From NCBI RefSeq assembly GCF_002797935.1, contig NZ_PGER01000001.1, forward strand, positions 930,001-994,000: a DNA stretch of 64,000 nucleotides. The letters run 5' to 3'. Under the pieces are notes generated by a model, which saw only the letters and a list, made by a program, of their open reading frames with translations, had not been told where the DNA came from and did not search any database. A program made the position numbers and the translations under genes. This document shows positions 25,292 through 32,895 of the stretch, in pieces. The stretch is from Flavobacterium sp. 1 (GTDB taxonomy: Bacteria > Bacteroidota > Bacteroidia > Flavobacteriales > Flavobacteriaceae). Each line of letters opens with the position of its first letter. The stretch's first letter is position 1.

Positions 25292-27223
25292 ATGGCATTA
25301 AAAGGACTTTTTAGAAAAAAAACAGTTCAAGATATTTTAAGACAAGTCGAAAAAAACAATTTAGAGGGACATGAGGCGTTAGGAAAACATTTGACAACTA
25401 AGGATTTAACCGCTTTTGGGATTGCAGCAATTGTTGGAGCCGGTATTTTTAGCACTATCGGGAAAGCTAGTTTTGACGGAGGTCCTGCCGTAATTTTTCT
25501 TTTTTTATTTACCGCTATTGCCTGCAGTTTTGCCGCTTTTGCTTATGCTGAATTTGCATCGATGGTTCCGGTTTCCGGAAGTGCTTATACCTATTCGTAT
25601 GTTGCTTTTGGGGAGTTAATAGCTTGGATTATTGGCTGGGCCTTGATTATGGAATATTCAGTTGGGAATATAACGGTCGCGATTTCATGGAGCGATTACT
25701 TTACAGGACTGCTCTCCAGCGGAGGAATAGATTTACCGCAATGGGTGCAAATGGATTATTTGACGGCTTCTAATGGTTTTAAAGATGCCACAGCCTTGAT
25801 GGAAGGCGGGAAAACTTTTGAAAATTTAAGTGCAGGAATGCAGGATGCCTATACTGCTTGGACAACATCACCAGTGATAGGATCGTTTCATTTTGTTGCC
25901 GATTTACCTGCCTTATTGATTATTGTCCTGATTACAGCTTTGATATACAGAGGCATGAAAGAGTCCCGAAACGCCAGTAATATAATGGTGGTTGTAAAAG
26001 TCTGTATTGTACTTTTGGTAATAGCTGTTGGTATATTTTATGTAGATACTGCAAACTGGCATCCGTTTGCTCCAAATGGAGTTTCGGGAGTTTTAAAAGG
26101 AGTTTCGGCGGTGTTTTTTGCTTATATTGGTTTTGATGCTATTTCGACAACTGCCGAAGAATGTAAAAATCCGCAACGTGATTTGCCTCGAGGGATGATG
26201 TGGGCGATTATTATTTGTACGATTCTTTATATAGCCATTGCATTAGTACTGACAGGAATGGTAAGCTACAATAAATTGAATGTTGGAGACCCATTGGCTT
26301 TTGTATTTGATCAATTGCATTTAAAATGGATGTCGGGAATTATTGCAGTAAGTGCTGTAGTTGCTATGGCGAGTGTATTGCTGGTTTTTCAAATGGGTCA
26401 GCCCCGCATCTGGATGAGTATGAGCCGTGACGGTTTACTTCCAAAGAAATTCTCTACTGTGCATCCAAAGTTCAAAACACCTTCTTTTGCCACAATAGTT
26501 GTTGGTTTTGTAGTGGCGGTTCCTGCCTTGTTCATGAATCTGACTATGGTTACCGATTTATGCAGTATTGGTACTTTGTTTGCTTTTGTTTTGGTTTGCG
26601 CCGGAGTTTTGGCACTGCAAAACCGAACTGATATTCCAAGAGGGAAATTCAAAACACCTTATATTAATTCAAAATATATTTTTCCATTATTGATTATTAT
26701 TGCTCTGGTTTTGGCTTTTACTTACAATAAAAAAGCCACTATGGGCTTCATCACAAATGAAACTAAAATCAATGATTCTGAGTTTATAATTACTTCATTA
26801 AACAAGGAGGAAACTCAAAAAGTATATGATTATTTGGTAAGCATTGATAGAAAAACCAGTGCTACAGAAAAACTGGATGTAGAGCATTTACTGAGCCAAT
26901 ATCAGGAAGATGATGTGAAATATGCCAGTGTAGTTGCAGGATTGCCAATTTCGGACTCTACTAAATATGAAAGCGGTTTTGACTTGTTCAAACATAAAAT
27001 ACCAATGTGGATTTTCGTGATTGTTATGGTCGGATTAGTATTTTGGTCTTTCAAAGAGAATTTGTCTTTGATTCCGCTTTTGGGCTTAATATGCTGTTTG
27101 TACATGATGGCAGAGTTAAGCGTTTGGAATTGGATTTATTTCGGAATCTGGCTACTTATTGGATTGGTCATTTATTTTAGTTTCAGCCGCCATAACAGTA
27201 AGTTGAATTTTAAAACGGAATAG
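25292..27223 (+). CDS. APC-family amino acid permease (cationic amino acid transporter type)
   Basis: 643 residues. An N-terminal cytoplasmic tail (RKKTVQDILRQVEKNNLEGH) and KHLTTKDLTAFGIAAIVGAG precede the unwound first helix GAGIFSTIGKASFDGGPAV; then AYAEFASMVPVSGSAYTYSY and GWALIMEYSVGNITVAISWSD, all classic for the CAT subgroup. About 12 or more membrane segments. Two soluble insertions are visible: residues about 155-190, and about 485-560 between the last membrane segments (ETKINDSEFIITSLNKEETQ to SDSTKYESGFDLFKH), longer than in the usual family members. The latter is likely extracytoplasmic or regulatory. Single gene with its own promoter and terminator. Confidence 0.9.
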   Translation: MALKGLFRKKTVQDILRQVEKNNLEGHEALGKHLTTKDLTAFGIAAIVGAGIFSTIGKASFDGGPAVIFLFLFTAIACSFAAFAYAEFASMVPVSGSAYTYSYVAFGELIAWIIGWALIMEYSVGNITVAISWSDYFTGLLSSGGIDLPQWVQMDYLTASNGFKDATALMEGGKTFENLSAGMQDAYTAWTTSPVIGSFHFVADLPALLIIVLITALIYRGMKESRNASNIMVVVKVCIVLLVIAVGIFYVDTANWHPFAPNGVSGVLKGVSAVFFAYIGFDAISTTAEECKNPQRDLPRGMMWAIIICTILYIAIALVLTGMVSYNKLNVGDPLAFVFDQLHLKWMSGIIAVSAVVAMASVLLVFQMGQPRIWMSMSRDGLLPKKFSTVHPKFKTPSFATIVVGFVVAVPALFMNLTMVTDLCSIGTLFAFVLVCAGVLALQNRTDIPRGKFKTPYINSKYIFPLLIIIALVLAFTYNKKATMGFITNETKINDSEFIITSLNKEETQKVYDYLVSIDRKTSATEKLDVEHLLSQYQEDDVKYASVVAGLPISDSTKYESGFDLFKHKIPMWIFVIVMVGLVFWSFKENLSLIPLLGLICCLYMMAELSVWNWIYFGIWLLIGLVIYFSFSRHNSKLNFKTE

Positions 27224-27250
27224 TTTTAATTTTGAGCAGTAATTTGTTTT

Positions 27251-27381
27251 AGAAGCAGAAAGATTTGGCATTTTTGGCAAGATGAGTCCTGCTCTCCGTT
27301 TTATCTTTGCTTTTTTTAAAGAAAAAAAAGCAAAGGATATCACTTCGATCAGGGCTAAAAGGGAGGTATAGCGCTTTTTTG
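27251..27381 (+). repeat. Dispersed hairpin element, plus orientation
   Basis: AGCAGAAAGATTTGGCATTT, GTCCTGCTCTCCG, an apical 13-bp stem (CTTTGCTTTTTTT 27305-27317 with AAAAAAAGCAAAG 27323-27335), then ATCAGGGCTAAAAG. It aligns by eye with the cores of the elements at 10328 and 15003 but lacks their terminal inverted repeats. Confidence 0.65.
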
Positions 27382-27420
27382 TTTACACTTACAATTGGCG
27401 TAGATTATAAATAAAAATGA

Positions 27421-27455
27421 ATGTCTTGAATTATTTGATTCAAGACATTTTTTTT
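27421..27455 (+). terminator. Terminator downstream of the permease gene
   Basis: 10-bp stem ATGTCTTGAA / TTCAAGACAT with an 8-base loop followed by eight T. It stands about 200 bases after the permease stop, beyond the hairpin element. Confidence 0.75.
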
Positions 27456-27489
27456 GAAAATTTCTTATGAAATACTAAAGCTGTAAAAT

Positions 27490-27596
27490 AGCCCCGATGG
27501 AAGGGAAAATCCTTGTATGTCCTTTTTTTAAGGGGACAGACAAGATTGGAATGACAGCGGGAGAAATGCTGTTTTGAAAACTGCTTTTATGCTCCT
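27490..27596 (-). repeat. Dispersed hairpin element, inverted orientation
   Basis: Begins AGCCCCGATGGAAGGG and ends ATGCTCCT, the reverse complement of the plus-orientation cores. Apical stem CTTGT-TGTCC (27512-27522) with GGACA-ACAAG (27534-27544), one mismatch. Together with the copy at 27251 it gives two opposed copies within 350 bases. Confidence 0.65.
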
Positions 27597-27704
27597 AAAT
27601 TCGTATACTGATAAAAAAGTAATTTGCTTGAGTTATTTAAAGGGTTTATCGGTTATTGTTGATGAAATCGTTATAATTGGAACAAAAAACCTCTAAAATT
27701 AAAC

Positions 27705-27733
27705 TTTAAACAAAACTTTATTCCTTAATTTTG
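27705..27733 (+). promoter_or_regulatory. Candidate promoter of the dihydrolipoyl dehydrogenase gene
   Basis: TTTA (27705), 17-base spacer, TAATTTTG (27726-27733). The predicted start near 27740 gives a leader of about 20 bases. Confidence 0.5.
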
Positions 27734-27760
27734 CATCACTAAAAATAAAAATCACATACT

Positions 27761-29164
27761 ATGAGTTCATTTGACGTAGTCATTATAGGTTCTGGGCCAG
27801 GCGGATATGTTTCAGCTATTCGTTGTGCGCAATTAGGTTTCAAAACAGCAATTATAGAAAAATATTCAACTTTGGGAGGAACTTGCTTAAATGTAGGCTG
27901 TATTCCATCGAAAGCATTGTTGTCGTCTTCGCATCATTATGCTGAAATTAAGCATTTTGCTGATCATGGAATTGAAGTTTCAGGTGAGGTAAAAGTGAAT
28001 TTGGAAAAAATGATTGCACGCAAACAAGCAGTTGTAGATCAAACATCAGGAGGAGTAAATTTCTTGATGGAAAAAAATAAAATCACTGTTTTTAATGGTT
28101 TAGGATCTTTTGTAGATGCGACTCACGTTGCAATTGCAAAAGCTGACGGAACATCGGAAACGATTGAAGCCAAAAATATTATTATTGCTACGGGTTCAAA
28201 ACCATCTTCTTTGCCTTTTATCAAAATCGACAAAGAAAGAATCGTTACTTCAACAGAAGCATTGGCTCTTAAAGAAGTGCCTAAACACCTTGTTATTATT
28301 GGCGGTGGCGTGATTGGTATTGAATTAGGTCAAGTATATTTACGATTAGGAGCTCAGGTTTCGGTTGTGGAATTTATGGACAGAATTATTCCAGGAATGG
28401 ATGGTGCTTTGTCTAAAGAATTGACTAAAGTGTTGAAAAAACAAGGAATGAAATTCTATACTTCTCATAAAGTTCAATCAGTTGAGAGAAATGGAGATGC
28501 TGTAATTGTTCAAGCTGAAAATGCTAAAGGAGAAACAATTACTTTGGAAGGAGATTATTCATTAGTATCTGTTGGTCGTCGTCCTTACACAGATGGATTG
28601 AATGCGGATAAAGCTGGAGTAAAAATTTCGGATAGAGGACAAGTGGAAGTGAATGACCATCTGCAGACTTCGATTTCAAATATTTATGCTATTGGAGATG
28701 TGGTTCGCGGAGCTATGCTTGCTCACAAAGCGGAAGAAGAAGGAACGATGGTTGCCGAAATCTTAGCTGGACAAAAACCGCATATTGATTATAACCTGAT
28801 TCCAGGTGTAGTGTACACTTGGCCAGAGGTTGCTGCTGTTGGACAAACAGAAGAGCAATTGAAAGCATCTGGAACTGAATATAAAGTGGGAAGTTTTCCA
28901 TTCAAAGCTTTGGGCCGTGCTCGTGCGAGCGGAGATCTTGACGGATTTGTAAAAATCCTTGCTGATGCTAAAACTGATGAAGTTCTTGGAGTGCACATGA
29001 TTGGCGCAAGAACTGCAGATTTGATTGCTGAAGCAGTTACAGCTATGGAATACAAAGCTTCTGCTGAAGATATTTCAAGAATGTCACACGCGCATCCAAC
29101 ATTTGCGGAAGCAGTAAAAGAAGCTGCATTGGCAGCTACTGATAATAGAGCGTTGCACGTATAA
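27761..29164 (+). CDS. lpdA: Dihydrolipoyl dehydrogenase
   Basis: 467 residues, full length. FAD-binding GSGPGGYVSAIRCAQLG, redox-active pair GGTCLNVGCIPSKAL (Cys42, Cys47), NAD-binding VIIGGGVIGIELGQVYLRLG, second FAD motif SNIYAIGDVVRGAMLAHKAE, and C-terminal dimer-interface HAHPTFAEA carrying the catalytic His-Glu pair. It oxidises protein-bound dihydrolipoamide as the E3 subunit of 2-oxo acid dehydrogenases or the glycine cleavage system. No E1/E2 genes adjoin, so it stands alone as is common in Flavobacteriaceae. Own promoter; ends before a 42-bp palindrome and a terminator. Confidence 0.97.
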   Translation: MSSFDVVIIGSGPGGYVSAIRCAQLGFKTAIIEKYSTLGGTCLNVGCIPSKALLSSSHHYAEIKHFADHGIEVSGEVKVNLEKMIARKQAVVDQTSGGVNFLMEKNKITVFNGLGSFVDATHVAIAKADGTSETIEAKNIIIATGSKPSSLPFIKIDKERIVTSTEALALKEVPKHLVIIGGGVIGIELGQVYLRLGAQVSVVEFMDRIIPGMDGALSKELTKVLKKQGMKFYTSHKVQSVERNGDAVIVQAENAKGETITLEGDYSLVSVGRRPYTDGLNADKAGVKISDRGQVEVNDHLQTSISNIYAIGDVVRGAMLAHKAEEEGTMVAEILAGQKPHIDYNLIPGVVYTWPEVAAVGQTEEQLKASGTEYKVGSFPFKALGRARASGDLDGFVKILADAKTDEVLGVHMIGARTADLIAEAVTAMEYKASAEDISRMSHAHPTFAEAVKEAALAATDNRALHV

Positions 29165-29169
29165 TACAG

Positions 29170-29211
29170 ATACACCGTAGAGATGCACTGCAGTGCATCT
29201 CTACGGTGTAT
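29170..29211. repeat. 42-bp perfect palindrome without a loop
   Basis: Two 21-base arms with no spacer, centred on GCACTGCAGTGC, containing TAGAGATGCACTG and its exact complement. No T-tract follows, so it is not a plain terminator. The core resembles TAGAGACGCACTGCAGTGCG-type palindromes remembered as recurrent in Bacteroidota and cyanobacterial genomes. Confidence 0.85.
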
Positions 29212-29224
29212 GTATAAAATAAAA

Positions 29225-29252
29225 AAAACCGATAGAGAAATCTATCGGTTTT
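29225..29252. terminator. Bidirectional terminator between convergent genes
   Basis: 12-bp stem AAAACCGATAGA / TCTATCGGTTTT with GAAA loop, an A-tract before and a T-tract after. It can serve lpdA on the plus strand and the DoxX-like gene at 29264 on the minus strand. Confidence 0.9.
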
Positions 29253-29263
29253 TTTTGTGGGTT

Positions 29264-29641
29264 TTAGTTAGCTGTAAATAATCCTTTATAACTACTCCAT
29301 TTAGTATAGATTAAGAATATATTACCAACTAATAAAAAGACAGCTAAAGGAATGCCTTCGGGAGCCAGACAGATATGAGTAAAAAAAATATTAACTGTAA
29401 TTGGCATCAAAATAATATTAGCAATCTTATTGAACTTACCTGTTATATAAGCTATTCCGCATAGAAGTTCGATAGTTTTTATCAGCGGGAGCAAGTAGCC
29501 AGACGCTTTGATTCCATCGTTGAAGATTTTCATATCTCCTTTTAAAACTGGTTCTGGAAATAAATGAAAAAAGAAGCTTATAGAAGCAAAAAGCAATAAT
29601 AATCCAATTAGAGAACGAATGATAATAGTAGCAATTTTCAT
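29264..29641 (-). CDS. DoxX-like small membrane protein
   Basis: 125 residues with four hydrophobic segments (IATIIIRSLIGLLLLFASIS; SGYLLPLIKTIELLCGIAYI; NIILMPITVNIFFTHICLAP; IPLAVFLLVGNIFLIYTKW). The PLIKTIELLCGIAYITGKF and LAPEGIPLAVFLL blocks are of the DoxX type. It is a clear paralogue of the next gene upstream (29692), with the same segment order and similar ends (YKGLFTAN against YKNLFTRKS). Function unknown; DoxX proteins are inner-membrane proteins sometimes associated with redox or sulfur metabolism. Confidence 0.8.
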   Translation of the reverse strand: MKIATIIIRSLIGLLLLFASISFFFHLFPEPVLKGDMKIFNDGIKASGYLLPLIKTIELLCGIAYITGKFNKIANIILMPITVNIFFTHICLAPEGIPLAVFLLVGNIFLIYTKWSSYKGLFTAN

Positions 29642-29691
29642 ATTTAGTAGATTTTTGTTTTGATGCTGTTTTTTTAATTGATTAAGTTTTT

Positions 29692-30087
29692 TTAATCAAA
29701 ATGCGTAACTGATTTTCGGGTAAATAGGTTTTTGTAGCTTTTTCTATGGGCGTAGATTAAAAATAAATTTCCTAAAAAAATAAATATAGCAAGAGGCAGT
29801 CCATTTGGATTCAAAAAGAAATCGATGAATAATATATTTGTGGTAACCGGTAAAATAATGATATTGGTTAAGACAACGTATTGACCAAGGAGGTATGAAA
29901 TCCCGCATAATAATATAGTTATTTCAATTAATGGCATTAGATAAACAGAAGAAATCAACCCAACATGGAATGCTTTGAAGTTTTCTGTGCTCTCAAGCTC
30001 GGGCATTAAATTAAAAAAATAGGCGAGAGATACTAAAATTAGCAATAAGCCAATTACAGTGCGGATAAAAAAAGTAGCAGTTTTCAT
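29692..30087 (-). CDS. DoxX-like small membrane protein, tandem paralogue
   Basis: 131 residues, four hydrophobic segments (TATFFIRTVIGLLLILVSLA; SVYLMPLIEITILLCGISYL; NIIILPVTTNILFIDFFLNP; LPLAIFIFLGNLFLIYAHR). The start MKTATFFIRTVIGLLLILVS parallels MKIATIIIRSLIGLLLLFAS of the downstream gene, showing a tandem duplication. Gap between the two genes is 50 bases, same strand, so probably one transcript ending at the terminator at 29225. No catalytic residues recognised. Confidence 0.8.
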   Translation of the reverse strand: MKTATFFIRTVIGLLLILVSLAYFFNLMPELESTENFKAFHVGLISSVYLMPLIEITILLCGISYLLGQYVVLTNIIILPVTTNILFIDFFLNPNGLPLAIFIFLGNLFLIYAHRKSYKNLFTRKSVTHFD

Positions 30088-30331
30088 ATTTTTTAATTTT
30101 TTGGTTAAATGTTTAAGTGATAACTCAAGGACAGCCAGAGTTGCTGTTATAATACCTTATTCATCCATTTACCATTGATAGTTTTCTGAGGCCGAAAACT
30201 AAGTCCTTTGTCTAGTGTACACAAATTTAGTTAATTTTTTTCTTATTATTTGTTTTTAAATTATTTTTATTGTGAATAATATTTTAAAATTGAAATTATT
30301 TCTTTTTTTCTGGTTGAAATTATTTATAATG
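30088..30331. other. Intergenic spacer upstream of the DoxX pair
   Basis: AT-rich with no plausible gene; it carries the presumed promoter of the minus-strand DoxX pair, but no convincing TTG / TAnnTTTG pair could be fixed. Confidence 0.4.
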
Positions 30332-30379
30332 AAAACGGGTAAAATCTAAACCAAAAAGATTTGAGATTTTACCCGTTTT
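30332..30379. terminator. Long-stem terminator after the DUF4349 gene
   Basis: 16-bp perfect stem (30332-30347 with 30364-30379; arm AAAACGGGTAAAATCT) and a 16-base loop, about 48 bases past the minus-strand DUF4349 stop. The flanking T-tract is weak on both strands. Confidence 0.6.
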
Positions 30380-30426
30380 ACTAAATGATTTTTAGGTTAA
30401 AAATCTTAAGCTATAAGAGTATTTTA

Positions 30427-31314
30427 TTACTTTTTGATATATTTCTTATAAAGGAAATATGCGCCAATGGCTACTAAAAGCAACCACCAGATTTCAAATA
30501 ATAAAACTATGATATTAAGAAGAACATACCAGCCCGATTTTAGAGAATCGAGTATGCGGATGCCGATATTTGGCTTGTAATAATTAGAGTCTTTTGTGCT
30601 GGCAATAATCTCTTGTTTTACAGATTCGTTTTGATATATCTTGATCGTCAGCGTGCTAAAATTGACTTGATCTTCGATGGATAAATTTTCTAATTTAGCG
30701 TTGTCGTTTTGTTCTTTTTTGTTAGCCAAAGTATTTTCGGCTTCCATGATGTCGTTAATTTTTTTGCCTTTTGTGTCAATTGCCTTTTCTATTCTCTTTT
30801 CATTGCTGGTGCTTCTTGTTTGTGAAAGCTGATTAGAAAGCATTTTTAGGGAAACATCGTCAGCCTTTATGATTCGGTAATCGAGAAAATCAATTTGCTT
30901 TGCGATCGATTTTATGACTGTATCAAGCCGTTTATTAGGAACCCGAATGGTAATGTCATTTTCTACATTGTATCGAATTGTTTGGAGTGTGCTGTCTAGG
31001 CTTATTTTGGTTTCAAATTCATCAATAATTGTGCTTTGCAGATTGGTATAAGTAACAAATCCATCAAATTTATTGGTGATGTTTTCAATAGTGTAGGTAG
31101 ATTTGGTTACGTTTTTTACTTTGAATTTTATGTCGGCTGTACGAATGAATTTTCTTGCGCTGCCTTCTTTTTCGACCGCTGCAGAGGAGGAAATGGTATC
31201 TGCGGCTATTTTTGCATCAGCAGTTTCTTCTTCGTAGGCACTACTTTTTTTACAGCTAATAATTAAAGAAATAACGGCTAATAGGATTAAGCCGCGTTTC
31301 ACAATTTTGTTCAT
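30427..31314 (-). CDS. DUF4349 lipoprotein
   Basis: 295 residues from ATG 31314. The longer frame to 31392 would place 26 polar residues before the signal and would begin upstream of a TATATTTG promoter box at 31390-31397, so it is rejected. Lipoprotein signal with LIISC. DUF4349 blocks: RKFIRTADIKFKVKNVTKST, FDGFVTYTNLQS, DITIRVPNKRLDTVIKSIAK, a coiled-coil helix pair (ISLKMLSNQ-like, EKRIEKAIDTKGKKINDIME), LSIEDQVNFSTLTIKIYQ, and a C-terminal membrane helix (GWYVLLNIIVLLFEIWWLLL) with a basic tail. Function unknown; the fold is probably a periplasmic domain anchored at both ends. Confidence 0.87.
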   Translation of the reverse strand: MNKIVKRGLILLAVISLIISCKKSSAYEEETADAKIAADTISSSAAVEKEGSARKFIRTADIKFKVKNVTKSTYTIENITNKFDGFVTYTNLQSTIIDEFETKISLDSTLQTIRYNVENDITIRVPNKRLDTVIKSIAKQIDFLDYRIIKADDVSLKMLSNQLSQTRSTSNEKRIEKAIDTKGKKINDIMEAENTLANKKEQNDNAKLENLSIEDQVNFSTLTIKIYQNESVKQEIIASTKDSNYYKPNIGIRILDSLKSGWYVLLNIIVLLFEIWWLLLVAIGAYFLYKKYIKK

Positions 31315-31466
31315 AGAATTTGTTTTAAGGGTGAAAAATAGATTTTTTTTGATTGATTGTTTTTGAATTTTCAAGCTTGAATTCCGTATCAAATATATAA
31401 TGTTTTAACAAGTAAAAACTTTTTTAATATTTATTTAACTAAGGTGCAGTTTTGTGAAACTTCTTC

Positions 31467-31497
31467 TTGAGAACCCATATTTTTTATTGTAATTTTG
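31467..31497 (+). promoter_or_regulatory. Promoter of the pabB-tilS-dsbD gene group
   Basis: TTG (31467-31469), 20-base spacer, TAATTTTG (31490-31497): a near-consensus flavobacterial promoter. The predicted start near 31504 lies just upstream of the TTG start codon at 31520. Confidence 0.6.
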
Positions 31498-31519
31498 AAG
31501 TCCATAAATAGATTGATTT

Positions 31520-32818
31520 TTGAGAACTTCCATTTACAAATTTATTGAAGACCCAATAGCTTTCAAGCAGCAGCTTGTGGAGTGGGGACAGCAATTTCGT
31601 GAAATAACTTTTCTAGACAGCAATTCATTTTCAGATGAATATTCTAGCTTCGACTGCGTGTTGGCAGCTGATGCTTTTACATCGATAAAAACAGATTATC
31701 ACAATGCTTTTGAAGATTTAAAACAATACCAACAGACGACTAAAGATTGGTTATTTGGTTATTTGGCGTATGATTTAAAAAATAATGTAGAGCATTTAGA
31801 GTCGAATAATTTTGATGGTCTGGATTTTGCTGATTTGTTCTTTTTTCAGCCTAAAAAGTTGTTTTTGCTAAAGGGGAATCAGCTCGAAATCCAATATCTA
31901 AATATGTGTGATGATGAAGTTGAAGAAGATTTTAATGAGATAGTAAAAAGTCAAAAATCGAAAGTCGAAAGCGAGGATAAAATAATAATTAACCAAAGGA
32001 TTTCAAAAGACAGCTATATTTATAAGGTTGCCAAATTATTAGAGCATATTCACCAAGGAGATGTTTATGAAGCTAATTTTTGCATGGAGTTTTTTGCAGA
32101 AAATGCTAAAATCAATCCTTTGGAAAAATTCCTGAAACTCAATGAAATTTCACAAGCGCCTTTTACTGTTTTTTTTAAGAACAATAAACAGTTTCTGCTT
32201 TCTGCTTCGCCAGAAAGATATCTTAAAAAAGAAGGAGAAAGTCTTATTTCGCAACCTATAAAAGGAACTTCTAAACGATTTGCTGATCCAATTGAAGATG
32301 AAATATCTAAAAATAATTTGGCACACGATCCTAAAGAAAGAGCCGAAAATATCATGATAACCGACTTAGTTCGAAATGATTTGTCACACACAGCTCAAAA
32401 AGCTACGGTTGAAGTTAAAGAGCTTTGTGGAATTTATTCGTTTCTGCAAGTACATCAAATGATTTCGACAATTACTTCCAAAATGGATCCAAAATACGCA
32501 ACAGTAGATGCACTTAGAACTACATTTCCCATGGGAAGTATGACCGGAGCTCCCAAATATGCGGCAATGAAAATCATTGAAGAGCTAGAGGAAACCAAAC
32601 GCGGATTGTATAGTGGTGCTGTTGGGTATTTTTCGCCCAATGGAGACTTCGATTTTAATGTAGTCATTCGCAGTATTTTATATAATGAGGAGCGTGAGTA
32701 CGTGTCGTTTTCTGTTGGCAGTGCGATAACTTCGCTGTCTATTCCAGAAAAAGAATATGAGGAATGTTTGCTCAAAGCAAAAGCAATGCTTGAAGTTTTG
32801 CAGGAAGAGAGGTTATAA
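31520..32818 (+). CDS. pabB: Aminodeoxychorismate synthase component I-like chorismate-binding enzyme
   Basis: 432 residues from a TTG start at 31520, supported by the promoter 20 bases upstream and by the absence of an early ATG. Chorismate-binding core: a GDVYEANFCMEFF segment, FLLSASPERYLKKEGE, SQPIKGTSKR, ENIMITDLVRNDLSH, FPMGSMTGAPKYAAMKIIEE, a GLYSGAVGYFSPNGDFDFNV segment. Anthranilate synthase TrpE and isochorismate synthases share the fold, but the short N-terminal domain and the FPMGSMTGAPK loop fit PabB, which makes 4-amino-4-deoxychorismate for folate. No glutamine amidotransferase or lyase gene is beside it. The next gene (tilS) begins 77 bases on. Confidence 0.85.
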   Translation: MRTSIYKFIEDPIAFKQQLVEWGQQFREITFLDSNSFSDEYSSFDCVLAADAFTSIKTDYHNAFEDLKQYQQTTKDWLFGYLAYDLKNNVEHLESNNFDGLDFADLFFFQPKKLFLLKGNQLEIQYLNMCDDEVEEDFNEIVKSQKSKVESEDKIIINQRISKDSYIYKVAKLLEHIHQGDVYEANFCMEFFAENAKINPLEKFLKLNEISQAPFTVFFKNNKQFLLSASPERYLKKEGESLISQPIKGTSKRFADPIEDEISKNNLAHDPKERAENIMITDLVRNDLSHTAQKATVEVKELCGIYSFLQVHQMISTITSKMDPKYATVDALRTTFPMGSMTGAPKYAAMKIIEELEETKRGLYSGAVGYFSPNGDFDFNVVIRSILYNEEREYVSFSVGSAITSLSIPEKEYEECLLKAKAMLEVLQEERL

Positions 32819-32895
32819 TTGGTTAAACAATAATCAGTATTTTTGAATTAAAATAAAATTGCATCCCGCAAAATTATGAGAAACAAATAGCAGAG

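Noticed and set aside
31315..31392. Longer start for the DUF4349 lipoprotein
   Set aside because: It would bury the lipoprotein signal behind 26 polar residues and begin beyond the likely promoter box.
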